Assembly: GCA_041941305.1 (NCBI GenBank)
Contig: JBGTQJ010000079.1
Location: 1 to 36,770 of the forward strand
Source of the DNA: JANSWP01 sp041941305
GTDB taxonomy: Bacteria; Bacteroidota; Bacteroidia; Chitinophagales; Saprospiraceae
Direction: 5' to 3'
Length of the DNA stretch: 36,770 nucleotides
The position numbers and the translations under genes were made by a program. Below are positions 7,838 through 22,800 of this stretch, piece after piece (the first letter of the stretch is position 1; every line of letters starts with the position of its first letter). The notes beneath the pieces were generated by a model, which was not told where the DNA came from, did no database searches, and was given only the letters and a program-made list of their open reading frames with translations.

Positions 7838-10800
7838 ATGTACTCGCGATTATTACTTTCCATCACCCTGATTTCATTGAATGTACTGGCGATAGCACAG
7901 CAAGTGTACCCGGTTCAACTCAATGGCATTTTGATACCTCCGCATTCGCTGGATTTGTCGGTTTATGCGCAGGAGCGGACCCAGGATTTGAGCTTCAATG
8001 CGATATTGAATGACCCGGTGGAGCCATTTCGGGAGGTGAGGCTGAGGCTGTCGGTGGTCAACAATGGGCAGGAGTTGTATGTGACGGACCCCAACCTGGC
8101 AGTACCGACCATTCAGTTGAATCAATTTCAGATGGAGACATTTAATGGTTTTGCGCTGCAGCCTTATTTATCTCCGTTTAGTTTGATAGGGGCAAATGGT
8201 GGGCAGGGAAGTTTAGTCGTACCCGAAGGGATCAATGATATTTGTTTGGAAGTCATCGATATACAAAGGAATGTGCCAATATCTAGAAAAGCATGTCGCT
8301 CGGGGATTTTTAATTTAAATCAACCTCCACAGTTATTGTTACCAAGTTGTGGAGAACAAATGGAGTTTCCAGAGACCCAGAATTTGTTGTTCAATTGGAC
8401 ACCGATGCATTTGGGCTCTGGAAATTCTCCTGGAGCAGTGGAGTACACTTTTGAATTGGTGGAATTGTTACCTGGAATCATGGATCCCAATGATGGATTT
8501 GAGAATGCACTGCAGGTGTACCAGACCACAGTGATGACGCCCTCTTTTTTGTATACCCAGGCAGAACCCCTTTTAGAACCTGGAAAGAACTATGCATGGC
8601 GAGTCCAGGCTCGATCCCTCATCCATCCAACGAGCATGCTATTCAGCAATGAAGGGTATAGCCAGGTTTGTACCTTTTCTTATTCTAAAGAGGGGGATGG
8701 TACTAATTCTGACGATGAAGAGGATCAACGCGCGATTCCTCAGGGTTGTGAGGTCTTTTCTACGGATTTTGGATCTGTAAATGGAACGGGCGCTTCTTCT
8801 ATACCGCTGGTAGAGGGGGATATCGTCAAACTCGGATATTTTGATTTGGAGGTATTGGATGCGAATCCTGGAGGAGAAGGGATGACTGGAACTGGGTTTA
8901 TTACCGTACCAATGTTAAAGTCAAAGGTTCAGGTCAATTTTACAAATTTAAGAGTGAAACAAAGTATGCGAGCTTATGGGATGGGTGATGTATCTGCAAT
9001 TGTTGAAACAGATTATTATCTAGATCCCTCTTTGATGGTTCCGGGGAATATTGAAAACATGGTTACAGCGGAATACATTGAGGATATCTCCAAATATTTT
9101 GAAAATGGAATTGGTCAAAATAAACTGATTTCTCAGTTTGATGCAGCAGATCCCAAGGTGGTCAGCCTTCCAGTTGGAATGGATCGGGAGCTCAATGGAG
9201 AAGCACAACCATTGGTTACCATCACAGCTTTGCGATTTACTGAGCGCAATGCCTATATGACGGCTATTTCCTATACAAGAATGGAGGATGGAAGTTATAT
9301 GCGTTATGCAGGAGTGGACATAGAAATCACTCCCAATGGATTGAAATCGAATAGTATGCTTGCTATGCTTGATGGGGAGTTAAATATCCCATTGACGGGA
9401 ATTTTTCAGATGAATGTAGAAGGTGGGAATAGTGGCAGTGGAATGACGGTGGATTGTCAGGGTTTTAAAGATTTTGACTTGCATATGGAAGTACAGATAT
9501 CTGAGGAAATCATGGTACAAGAAGGGAATGGTCAAGCCATTGTTTTTGGACTGCAAAGTGGAACCAACGACCCTGCCAAATATTTGGGAGGAATAGAAGA
9601 TTTTGATGCATTTGTAATTCCAAATTTGCCGGATTTCCGATTTAAAATGGGCGGCGGTCAATTAGACCTAAACCAGGAGCAAAAGATAGCGCTGCAAGAC
9701 AACGGATTGTTTGCTCCGGCAAATGATAATGGATGGAAAGGTTTGTATCTGGAGAATGTAAATGTGGACTTGCCAGCAGCTTATGACTTTTCGGGAAACG
9801 GGACAAGCATCAATTTGGGACCAAACTCAATGTTTGTCACTGAAGAAGGTGTTTTTGGTCAATTTCAAAAAGCCAATTTGATAGGTTTTGATGAGGGCAG
9901 TATAGGTGGCTGGCGATATAGTGTGGATACGCTTCAATTGAACCTGGAAGCCAGTGAGACTGTAGGTACAACACTTGCCGGAAGAATTCAAGTACCATTA
10001 TTGGATGATCCATTTGACTACAAAGGCAATTTGAACATCAATTCTTCAATTACTGTATTAGATGTCAACCCAAGTCCCGGGAAGCGGAAAATGAGTTTGT
10101 GGAATGGGGAATTTGATGTAGCCAGTACCACAAGAGTTGGTGCTCAATTAAAAGACATGGGTGAACAGGGCAGGCAATTTTTTTCGGACGCCAGTCTGAC
10201 GGGAAAAATCAACATTCAGTTTGACTCGTCTCAATTTAATGAAGGTTTGGCGGGTAATAAGGGTTTGATTAAAGCGAGAATCTTTCAAATTCTTGGACAA
10301 CCAAGGGCGCTTGATTTTTCACTAGAGAATTTGCAAATCAATGAATTGAATATTGACCCTTACTATTTGCCGGAGGAACGATATGTATTGGGAGGCTTTG
10401 AGAAAGAGGGAAGCAAATTGAGCATTGGAGGAAAATCCCTTGAAGTGGGGACAGTAGAAATTAAGTACAGTCCAAAAGGAGCAGATGATAAAGAGGAATT
10501 GGGCTTTGACATCATTGTTTTGGATGGAAACAACCAGTTACAATTTACATTTTGGGCGGTATTGGATGATACTGGTGTTTTTGTGTTTGACCGAATTGAA
10601 GTGGAAACGGAAGAAGTCAATTGCAATTGTACCTCCTTTAACGAATTCAATTTTGACCCCTCTGGCTTGGGAGATATGCTGGAACGGTATTACGATCAAT
10701 ATTATGACCTGCCTTCTTATGACCAGGCTGTAGGAAGTTTGGCGAGCATTGATAAGGAAACCAATTTGGCAGAGGACGGCAATTGGCGTGAAAATTATAA

Positions 10801-13800
10801 GGACGCAGTAATGGAATATCTGTGGGGAACATTAGAGAATACTTTTCCTGTAGACGGCAATGCAATCGTTATTCCCTTTCTGAACAATCAAAAGCTGCAG
10901 TTTGAAGATGTACCTGGCAAAAAGAGAGGAAGAAAAGCCAATGTAGCACTGACATTTCCAGCTATTGATGCTCATACCAGCAAGCAAGATCCTGTTGTTC
11001 AACTTCCAATTGATATATCCAAAAAATTAAGTCAATTGGCAATCACAGGCTCCATTCCTTCAAATGCAAGATTGCTGATTACGGGATTTGAACTGGCTTC
11101 AGGCAACAACCAGGCTAAAATAGAATTTACTTACCTGGAAAAAATCAAGGAGAAATATTTGGAGTTTAAATCAAAGCCAGGGGAATGGCCAACTGCTAAT
11201 TACAATTCTGTTGCCCTTGGAGATATGAGGCTTTACCTTCAGGACTCAGCACATGTAGAAATTGACAAAGGATTTAAAATAGCGTACTTATCAGTTGACC
11301 CATCAACACCCATGGCTCAAAATAGCTATGTTCATCTCACTTGTAATGGATTTAAAAATCATCACGTTCAGGGAGAATACCACGTACCTTATGATTCCCA
11401 AAAATCGGATAGCCGGAAATTGAACTATTACAATTATACGGATAATACAAGCAAGCAACTTAAGGTTGCATTCATCATTATTACGGATGGTACCAAAGCT
11501 AAGAAAAGCCTGACCCAGTTTATCGCACCTGTTTTGAAAACCAATGAGCAAGGTGATGTCTTCAACATGGTCATGGAGGGCCAAGAAGGTCTGGTCTTCA
11601 ATTTTGGAAGTTCGCATGAAGCCTATTTCGACTGCAATGCTTTGACAGACGATGGCCATTTGCCCAGCTCCTATTCCCGACACTCGGGAAGTCCAGGCAT
11701 ATTTAAGGGTTTGATTTTTAAAAGAATGCAGCTACACCTCAGAGGCTTGTACAGTGACAACCAAAATGGAAGGTTGCAAATTCCTTGTGCCGACTTTGTT
11801 TTTGATCAGAATTTTGGTTTGGAGGGAGAAGTAGATGTCAAAAATTCCGTTCCATGGTCGAGCAATGCATTGATGGGAGGCTGGCGATATTCTCTTGAAA
11901 AATTCAATTTCAAGTTCGTCAACAACATGTCCGAGGGATTAATCGAGTTGAGAGGCAAAATCAATATTCCCATTTTGAAAGCTGACCAAACGGTTCCCTA
12001 CTACGGAAAATTGAGCTATAAAAAAGACGGTGCTGGAAGCGGAAATTCAGGTGAATTTGAACCTTCGATGGAAATTGAATTGGGAGATGGCTCTACTTTT
12101 TATCAGTCACAGTCTATTGACAATGCCTACGAATTGGAATACATGCCCGGAGTGTTCCTCTTTTTTGATCATAAGAGCAGTGTGTTAACCATGGATTATG
12201 ACAATGGTGAGTTTGAACCTGGCTGTGACCTGTCAGGTACGGCTACCATCATGCTTCATAAAGATTTAGCAACTGGGGTTCATGGTAGTATTGATCTATT
12301 AGCCAGGTCTGGTATTAATTTCAGTTTGCCAGGTTTGACATTTGCCAATCTTAAACTGAATGACCCGGGTATTGAAACCAATTGCAAGGGTACGCAAACA
12401 GTGGGAGGGATTAAGAGTATTCATTTTGGAACCTGGGGACTTTCGAAGGGAGGGGTGGAGCAGCCGGAATCAAGTTCAAGTTCAAGTCCAAGTCCAAGTC
12501 CAAGTTCGGGGTCAGGAACTGACACAGGGGGCTTAGGGGGTGCTTCGAGTGGGGCTGCAAATGCACCTAAAAACAGTAATTCCAAATTTACGTCCTTAAA
12601 GTCCAAAGTAGCTACGGGGTTTCAGAATTTTCCGATTAGTGTGGGGACGCCTACTTTTAGATGTACCAATGCGGATGAGTACAAATTTGAAATACCGATT
12701 GCAGTGAACCTGATGCCGGAGAGCCAGGATAAAGATGATGGAGGGGTGACCAAAATGGACAAAGCCAGTTCAGATAGAATCCTGGGTGGCGCTTCAACGA
12801 GTACGGCAAAAGGTGGAACAAAAAAGAAAAGCAAAACAGCGGGGATAAAGGCAGAAACACAACTTGGATTTTATTTCCGTAAAGATGCCCAGACAAGGAA
12901 GCTGACTTATAAAAGTATGACGCTGGATGCCCTTTCGATAGAGGCGGCTTATGGACCGGTTACATTGACTGGAAAGCTAGCTATTTTGAAAAACGAAGGA
13001 CAAGCCAATGCCAAATGGGGAGAGGGTTTCAAGGCCAAACTTGAAATAGCGATCGAAGGCATGAAGAAGGGTGGTGTTGCGATTAAGGCTTTAACCCAAT
13101 TTGCGAGTACGAATTATGGCAGAACCGATGGCGGATCCTACCGCTATTTTTTCGCCGACCTGGAGGTGCTCAGTGAGACAGGTATTCTCCTAACGGCTGT
13201 TCCGCCCATTCGTTTGCACGGGGGCGGTGGTGGCTTTTATTACAATATGTCCAAAAAACCGCCAAATGAGGACTATTACGATGAAGTTGCAGTAGATAAA
13301 AACAAAAAACAAACGGAAGATGTCAACGTAGCCAACATTATTGCTCCGAGTATTGCCAATGATCCAGATATGGCACCGGGCGTTTCCCTTTCTGGTTTTC
13401 AATACGAACCAGCCGACCAAAGTTATGGAGGCTATATCATGGGTGTATTCAGTATTGTTAACCCTCAGGCAGTAGCGGTGGATGGAGCAGTTGGATTCCA
13501 GATTTCCAAAAATTCTGCAGGAAAACTGGCTTTTCATAAGTTATTTATCAAATCCTCTATATACGTTTCGCCTGAGACCATTATTAAAAGAAAAGAATCC
13601 AGTACGGTATTTACAGGTGATATTGAAATGGATTTTATAGGTAAGATCCTTACAGGCAGCTTTGGAGCAAAGGTCGATTACCAGCAGCCTCAAAAGCCGC
13701 TTCCAGCCATTCGCACCTTGACAATGGATCCCTCAACTGCCAAAGGGTCTTTTTATTTCAAATTCAGGGACAACAGCAGCAGTTGGGAAGTGGAGAAATG

Positions 13801-16800
13801 GAACATCATGGCGGGAAGATCTGCTCCGGGGCAGCGCATGCTTGGCGTTTTTAATCAAATAGCTCCTATTCCTGTCAAGGACTTGAACATAGAAGCCTAT
13901 TTACAGGCAGGTCAGGAAATTGATCCCATGCCGAGTATCAATGACCTGATCCCAGAATGGAATAGTGATAAGAAAGCCCAAAGCAGGTATTTTGACCCTG
14001 CCTCCCACAAAAAACCCGGATTTGCCATGGGGATGGCTTTCAAGTTTCCCAAAAAAGATTTTTCCTTCCTCATGTTTGAGGCGGGCATTGAAGCTGGTAT
14101 GGGCTTTGACATGCTGTTTACAAAATACGACAAGGTGGCTCCCTATATTTGCGAAGGGAAACCAGTAGGTATCAATGGCTGGTATTTGCAAGGACAAGTT
14201 TGGGCCTACCTCAATGCCAACCTTTCCATGAATTATTCCCTACCCTTCAAATCGGGAAAAATCAGCATATTCGACGTTCGGGTGGGTGCATTTTTGCAAG
14301 CCAAATTCCCACATCCTTCCCAATTGAAAGGAGCTATTAAAGGGAAGTACAGCGTGCTGGGCGGTCTGATCAAGGGCAACGTCAATTTCAAGTTTGAAGT
14401 AAATGATGGCAAAGTAGCCTGCCTGAATGCTATTAACAGTGCGGGACTTGGACCCTTATCTGGAATTAAAGTCGTATCCGAGAATTATCCGGATAACAAG
14501 GATTCGGATATTCCCATTTTTGTAGAACCCAAACTGGTATTCTCCATGCCCATTGGAAGGGATTTGGAATTTGAAGACATTGATGATCTGGGAGAAACAA
14601 AATATCTTCGCTTTAGATCTGAAATGGAATATTTCCGGCTCAAAAAAGGAGGGATCATTATCAATACCCAAATAATTCAGGATGACTATTATTCGATGAG
14701 ATTAAAGACCAATGAATTATTGGAACCGCAGACAGTATATACCTTTGAGTACAAAATCAAATGGAAAGAACAAATAAATGGGAACTGGGTAGATGTTCAG
14801 GGAGGTGTTGAAACCGAGACGATTCAATTTACAACAGGCAACATGCCGGATAAAATTGTCGCTGGATTGCTGGACTATCATGCGCCGGGCTTGGGGCAAA
14901 GGTATTGGCACAAAGGCTATGCCCAACCCAAATTGGTATTCAAACAGGGCGACCACCAAAGGCTTTTCCCAGCTTCGCAAAATGTGACCCATCAGGGCAA
15001 ACAAATACCCATTACATTTGACTATATCATCCGGCTGACCGAATTCCATAATGGAACCCAAAGCAATCAGGTAGATTTTCCATTATCTGATTATCCCGGA
15101 TTGGAAACTTTTGAAACCACCGTCAGGAAAGTCAAGTCAGTCGGTACAAAATTCTGGCTCCCTTTCTTCGAAACCGTAAAAGGACCATCAGTAGTGGTCG
15201 GCTTCGAAGGACTGGACGATCATATCAAAGCAGACCGGTTTTACAGGCTTCAGGTCATCCGCTTGCCCATTCTACCAAAAACGGAAACTACGCAAGTCGA
15301 AAAAAATGTCTCAACTGAAACAGGCCAAGATGCCACTACAGTAAATATTGCTGTTAATCGACTGGCTGGCGCCACAGACGCCCTGGCCGCCCAGCATTTC
15401 AAGATCCTGTACGACTACTATTTCGCCAGTAGTAAGTTCAACCATCTGCATGACAAACTCGCTGCTGTAAATAAAAAATGGCAACCCTCCAGTTTGGAAA
15501 GAAAAAACGATATCGGACATGAGGTAGATGCGAAGTTGAACCAGTCCTTGCAATGGGCAAGGCCTTTTAAAGATGATTATTGGGTCTTCGAACCTTCCGG
15601 GACTGAGGGCTTTGACAAATACGACCTGACCCGTATTCAGTTAAATATGGGGGAACCGAGTTACAACCAGCCTTTCTTTGTGGAGCAAGCTTTTTACGGA
15701 CCAAATAGCGCAGCGAATTTTGTGAAGACAGATGCCATATTCGATTTTTCAGGTTTTCTAAGTCCCTTTTCAGGAGCCTCCACGAATGCAAAAGAATATT
15801 GGCAGGCGGTGATCCGAAAATACCAAACTGTTCCCAACTGGCACTATCATTTCAATTTGATTGATAACCAATACAATGCATTGACTGCCAATGAAATTAC
15901 GAACAAGAGCGTCAGTCCGAGTTTTACTGGTCAAAGGGTGAAAGACGGTGCCGAGGGTAATGTCTTTGCAAGCCCGGTAAACTTTTCCATGGTTTATCAC
16001 GATGTGAGGTCAAGAATACTTGGGCATCAGATGAGCTTTATGGATTTTATGGCTTACAACAATAGGGGCAATTCCCAAACCTATTCGATGGGGAACAGTA
16101 TCTTCAGAAGATTTGCAACAGGAAAGGAGCAGAAAGCGACCTACCCGGATGCAGATTGGTATGGTGTTTTTAAAAGCGATGCGCAGGTACGAAACTACGA
16201 AGCCAATTATTCAGGCAATATTTCTCTCTTTTTCCCCAAACTCAACAAGTGGCAGGATATGGATCAAAAAGTGAACCGGTCCATGTATCCCCTCCAGGAA
16301 ATTACACTTCAGGGGCGTTCGAGGGATATTTCCCAACCGGGGCAGTCAAGTACTGCAGGCGTGACTTACACCAGTCATATTCCCAATTTGGAAATCATTG
16401 ATGTCAATACCAAATCCGGAGCTTGGGATCTATCATTTACGCCAATAGAGATAAATGACTTCCCGGTTGATTATTATTTCCAGGATTTGGTCATTTACAG
16501 AGGTACTCAAAAATTGATTCACTGGGATGGAGCAGCCCGAGAATTCGATCTTTACCTCAATGGCAATCGTTCTATTCAATACAACGTATCCTTTCCCGCT
16601 CCGAATACCGATCTGAGGGATCACTTTGTTACCCAACAGGGATGGAAAATGCCAAAGGATGGAACCTATACAGTTTTGCTAAGATATTGGAATGGAGAAC
16701 AAGGTACCTCAACACACACAGCAAAAGAATATACTGCCTCTGGGCAAAGATCAATACAACCAGGAGATAACCGCTTTACCAGAGAAGGAGTGCTGCGTTT

Positions 16801-19800
16801 CAAAAGGGATATCGGCAACAACCCAAGAATGTTGACAATTATTGCCAATGGCACCGGGACAATGCCAGATTATATCCTCCTACGTGATGCCAATCTACGT
16901 CCATTATGGCATTTGAATTCTTCGAATGGTACGACTTATTACCATTCCGAAAAAGATTACAGTACTAAGCCGTTTAAACTTAGTTGGTATAAAGGTGCAT
17001 CTGGTGACGTTCAGGCCAATATGGTGGAGTTGGAAACCAATCAGGAATATCATATATATGTAGCTAAAGGCAATCAGACTTCCTATCTTAAGTTGGATAA
17101 GGCGTTTTGGAATCAAAAATATGGGAAGACAGTTCTTCTATATAACAACGCGGTTCCATTTACATGGCAAACTGCTCCGGCACTAAAGCCTTATAACGGA
17201 GCACCCATCGCGATTCCTGGAACAATTAAATTTAACCAATTTGGCTTGGGCGGAAACGGCATTGCTTATTTTGATAAAACGCCTTATACCGGAACTACCT
17301 CAAAAACCAGACCCGGGGAAAGTGTGGATATTCATAACCAATACAAGTCCGTTCTGCTCGATCCGGGAGAAAGGCTTGATTTTATCGTTAATGTTACGAA
17401 AAAGGATAAGTACAATTTTGTGCTGGACTACTATTGTAGTCAAAGTACTGAATTACTTTTTGAACTGTCAGGAGGAATGCTCCCGGATACCTTTTCTGTT
17501 ATTCCTGTCGGACATTCTGTTGATTTATTTAATGAAATTGAATTGCCGCAAGGTCAATATACACTAAAGGTCTTTAGTAAAGGAACTAATCCGACGTCGG
17601 GTATCTTATTAGGGAACCTCTTTGTTAGGAAGTCTGTTCCTGCAATCGCAGTCAAAGCAGCTAACAATTCAAAAACGGCAATCGCAAACAATGCCGCTTA
17701 TGCAATTAAGGCTTCTGATTATCAAAACTTTGGGCAAGTACCCTTTAAGGAAGACAATATCAAAAAGTTCCTTATTCACAATCCAGGGACGGGTAGTCTT
17801 AAATTCAAAACAAAGAATCTCCTATATACCAATGTTGCTCAGGGGAAACCCGCTTCCACTCATTCTGTAATGGGTGGTGGGGTCGCTTCCAGGGCAGTTG
17901 ATGGCAATACAAGTGGCGTTTGGGAAAAAAATGAAGTCATGCTGACCAATATGCAGCAAGGGTCCTGGTTGACTATTGATCTCCAAAATACTTATGAACT
18001 AAAGGAAATAATTATTTACAATCGGACGGGTTCGTACACCGATTGTTTTGGAAAATACTACGTAATGGTCGGCAATTCTCCCTTCCCTGCCACCACGGAT
18101 GTTAATCAGTCTCTGGGTATTGCTCATTGGAAGACGCCTGTACGTAACGATAATAATAAGGTCAACTGGAAGATTCCACTACCCTCCGGTACTAAGGGCA
18201 GGTATGTGCGCGTGCAATTGGCCAATGATTATTACAATTATCTTACTATGGCTGAGATTATGGTTTTGGGTCGCCCGGCAGAAGCTAATTCCTTTACGGT
18301 CAGTGGATCGAATGCAGCTGATTTTAGCATTGTCAGTGCACCTTCTTTAATCGAACCCGGAAAAACAGGAGAGATTTCTATCAACTGTAACTCGGGAATT
18401 ATCGGTGCAAGGACTGCAGTTGTGAACATTAAATCAAATGCTCCGAGTACGCCGACCTGGTCTTTTCCTGTTAAAGCGGAGTTGGTGGGACCGAGGATGA
18501 AAGTAACTGGAGCTGGTAATTCTTTCCCGACTAGTAATGACTCATTACTTAATATTGGTGATATAGGTGCATACGCCCATTTGAATTTTAATAATGTTTT
18601 AGTAAAAACTTCATCTAAAAAGTCCTATAAAGTTTCCAACTGGGGCTTAGGGAAATTGGGTATAACAAGGGTTTATTTGACAGGACAGGATCTAGGAGAT
18701 TTTTCAATTCTCAGGGATGTAACCGGAGAAGTTGGATATAGCGGTTTGTCTGGTACAATTGACCCAATTATTGAAGTGGAATTAAATGCCAAAACAGCAG
18801 GGACAAAAAGAGCGGTTGTAAATATTCTTTCAGATGATCCTGCTAATCCCCATTTTGCCTTTCCTCTAAAGGCTGTAGTGATTGCTCCGGAGATTGATAT
18901 TCCCCTTTACAGCTGGTCTACCAATTTTGGAACATTGAATAAAGGGGAAGAGAAAAAGCATACTTTTTCTTTGATTAACCTTGAGGGAACTTATCCATTA
19001 ATTTTGGGGGACAGTCTAGTGGAAATTGTTGGCTCAGATGAATTTATAGTTACAAAGCAACCTCCTAAAACGATTCCTCCTGGGCCTGGATTTTCACACA
19101 CTTTTGACATTGTTTTCCGACCTAAATCCCCCGGAACTAAAAATGCTACTATACAGATTGAGAACAATGATCCCGATGAAAATCCATTTATTCTGCCTAT
19201 TACAGGAGTATGCGAAATAGTTGATTTGGAGGTTTATGGAAATGGAAAATTGATTAATAATGGAGATTTGTCACCAAAGACTGCTAATTTAACTGACTTC
19301 GGAGCAGTACCCCAGAATGCTGAAACCACTAAAACCTTCAACCTACGAAATACAGGATCTGTTCCTGTCCATATACATTCAATATCTGTTGAGGGAATAA
19401 AAAGTTTCACTATTCCGCAAAAACCGTCCGCCCCAATAAAACCGGGCGGAAGCCAATCTTTCACCATAAGACATATTTGGCATTCTATCACTCAAAATCC
19501 CCAGGTTGTAAACATCAGGGTTAGTTATTCCAAGAGTGGGGGCGCCAAAAATTATGAGCACAGATTTGCAGTTCAAGCTAAAGTGGATTTTATGAAAATT
19601 GCAGTTTCTGTTCAGGGAGGAAAGTCTGAAGAATTGACGCCTCAACGTCAATTTTATACGCCCAAATATGTAGATATGGACTTTGGTAATTTAAGTGCTG
19701 GGACTACTCATACTAAAAATATAACTATCCACAACTTAGGAAAGATTCCGGTCAAGATCGATAATATAACTTATAACCCTCCTCAAAATTTTTGGCATGA

Positions 19801-22800
19801 AACCACTTCTTTTAGTCCCATTCCACCGGGAGGGAGTATAACACTTCCAATAAAGGCAAAAGGCACCTGGGGGACCGGGTTGGGAGCACAATCAAAAAGT
19901 TTTAATATCAATTGCCACGGGATATCCTATGGTTTTTCGGTTAAGGCAAATTATAACAGCCCAGAAATTCAATTCAAAGATGAAAGTACTGGAGTTTATA
20001 AAAATTATTATGATGTCGGGGTTGTTGATTTTGGATTTCATAACATAGATTCTACGGTCAAAAAGAGCTTTAGAATAGTTAATAAAGGGAGCGTACCTTT
20101 AATATTACCCGACAATCCTCCTATTAATATTGAAGGAGCTCAGGCCGGAGATTTTAGGGTTTCGATACCTCCTGCTTCAACCATTCCTCCAAAATCCTAT
20201 ACTTCTTTTGAAATACAGTTTTCTCCTACAGATGAAGGAAAACGATCTGCTTACATGACCTTATTCGGAAATGCATTACAATTTTATATGCAAGGATTTG
20301 GACCTTCAGCCATAATTGGAGTTGAATACCAAACTGGGTATGGAATCAACACCAAATATGGAATTAATTATGGGGCAGTTCCAACAGGGAGCAAAGCCAA
20401 AACTTTTGTCATTAGAAATAAAGGAAATAAACCTTTAATATTAGCAGGTAACCCAAAAGTCCGAACAAGTGGGGCAAACCCTGCAAGTTTTAAAATTATC
20501 AAACAGCCCGTAAGTCCAATTGCTCCTGGGAGTACCGCAACTTTTACTGTGGAGTTTACGAAATTGACTTCCTCAAACATGGAAGAAGCTACGGTGTCAA
20601 TTCAGAGTAATGATAACAATACTAGTAATTTTTCATTTCCCGTTAAAGGAATTGCTGTCCCTCCTGATTGTAAATTATTTACAAAGAAGATTAGTTATGA
20701 ACAAGCGTATCATTCAGGGTTAGTCTATGGAACAATGGCAATAGGAGATTACTTGCATGACACTTTAATAATAAATAATCGTGGAAAGGGGACGCTCGAA
20801 ATCTATAACATAACTCATGGTGACCTGATTGAAATGCCAAATAAACCGACAGGGACAATTTTGTTAGAGGAAGGGGATTCTGTTCAGATTGGATTTAAGT
20901 TTACTCACCAAGAAGGATCTTCATTAACATACAGTAAGTTTATAACTTTAGTTACTAATGATTATATGATGTGGAACGGAGAGTTAAATGGCGACGGGCA
21001 GCAAACCATTGGTTTCGTATCTTCAACCGGTAAACCTAAAATACGCTTAAGGGTAGAAGGAACCGATTATGCTAACCCTCAGGAAATATATAGTCCGTTT
21101 CATATGGGTTATAATGTAGATCCTAACATAGGTGCCAAAAAATCATTTAGCATTTTCGTTAGCTGGATGAATGCCCCTGTGAGATTAGATGAAAATTCAC
21201 CTATCAAAATAACAGGTGCCCATCCGTATGATTTTAAGGTCAGCAAGTTTCCGGCAAACCGCATATCTTATGAGGATATGGATACGGATAAAGCGCGTTT
21301 TGAGATACAATTTACGCCTACAGCCGGAGGAACAAGGAATGCAACCGTTGAAATAAGAAGCAATGATCAAGATAACCCAACTTTTAGCTTTGACATTACG
21401 GGAGAAGGAAAGTATGTGAATTATGTCAAAAGGGTAGAGATTTACGGAAATAATCAGTTGATGACCAATTTGTCTGTTCCTTCGTTGCAACACAGAACTG
21501 ATTTTGGTTCTGTTATACTCGGAGATACAATTATTAGAGAATATAAAATAAAGAATATAGGTAATGCTGTAATTAAAAAGGATTCGTACCAAAATGCTTT
21601 ATTTATCGGAAGTTCTGATTGGTCTTGGCCTTATTTAGCTTCAACTATACCGGGGGATTTGCAACTGAACAAACCAATAGAGTATATAGTGCCGGGAGAC
21701 AGCATAAGGCTTAAGGTGGCCTTTATTGCAAGGCAACTTGGAGAAAGTACCAATTCTATTTCAGTCGGTGAAACCAATAACCCTTCAAATATTATTGACT
21801 TTGCATTGAAGGCGAATGTGGTTAATCCGAATGCTGTGGCAAAGATAACGGCTGCTGATGCAACAACTTTTACAAGTTCAGCAATAAAAAGTCATAATTT
21901 CGGAGAAAAAGTACCCGGTACCGGGGCAGTTACAAAAACCTTTAAGTTATGGAATGCCAAGCCGGCTAACCCGAGTAATGCCAATTTGGTGGTCAGACTG
22001 CCGAAAATAATTCCTTCAGGATTTAAACTTTCTCTAAGCGATACAACGATCTATGCTGGTCAAAGTGTTGACTTAGTGGCGAGTTTTGAACCAAAACAAA
22101 ACCGAGATTTTTTCGAAATTATTCCTATTAAATTACACGGATCAACCCAACCAATCCTTGACCTCGTTTTGGAAGGTAAAGGAGTCCCTCCTCCCCCTGC
22201 AGAGGCACTCGCTTTTGATGGGGTAGATGATAAATTAATTTTAAATACTCCCTGGCAGGCACTAGGTGGAGTGAATCAATTCAGCGAATTTACCCTTTCC
22301 TTCTGGATGAAACCTGAAACACCCAAATCTGGTATTGTATTAGTGGATTCAGGAACAGAAATGATTATGGCTACCAATGGAGATTTAAGTGCTTTCAGAA
22401 TAAACACAGGAGTCAATCTCCTTGACAATCAATGGCATCATTTAGCATGGGTTCAGGATGTTAATAATATCCATTGCTATGTTGATGGTAGAAAAGTAGC
22501 AAGTACTACCCCCCAACATATTCCAGGGTCATTGGTTTTCGGAAATCGAAGGTATTTCCAATTCTACAAAGGACTTCTGGATGAAGTTAGTATTTGGAGT
22601 GCAGCTTTGGATGAAACCAAAATTAAAAAGTTGATGACCTGTAGCCCTGATTCTTCCGATTGTTCATTGGTTGCATACTACGATTTTGCTCAAGGCAAGA
22701 GTGCACATGACAATTCCTCAGTGACTAATTTACTTGATCGGTCTGCGAACGGTCATGATATACCCTTTGCAAGCAGTCCCTTTGCTCTCACTGGCTCTAC

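Noticed and set aside
11303..11683. Reverse-strand frame of 126 codons within the giant gene
   Set aside because: It lies wholly inside a well-supported secreted protein frame and shows no domain; the same holds for the other antisense frames, for example 28746-29081 and 36155-36493.
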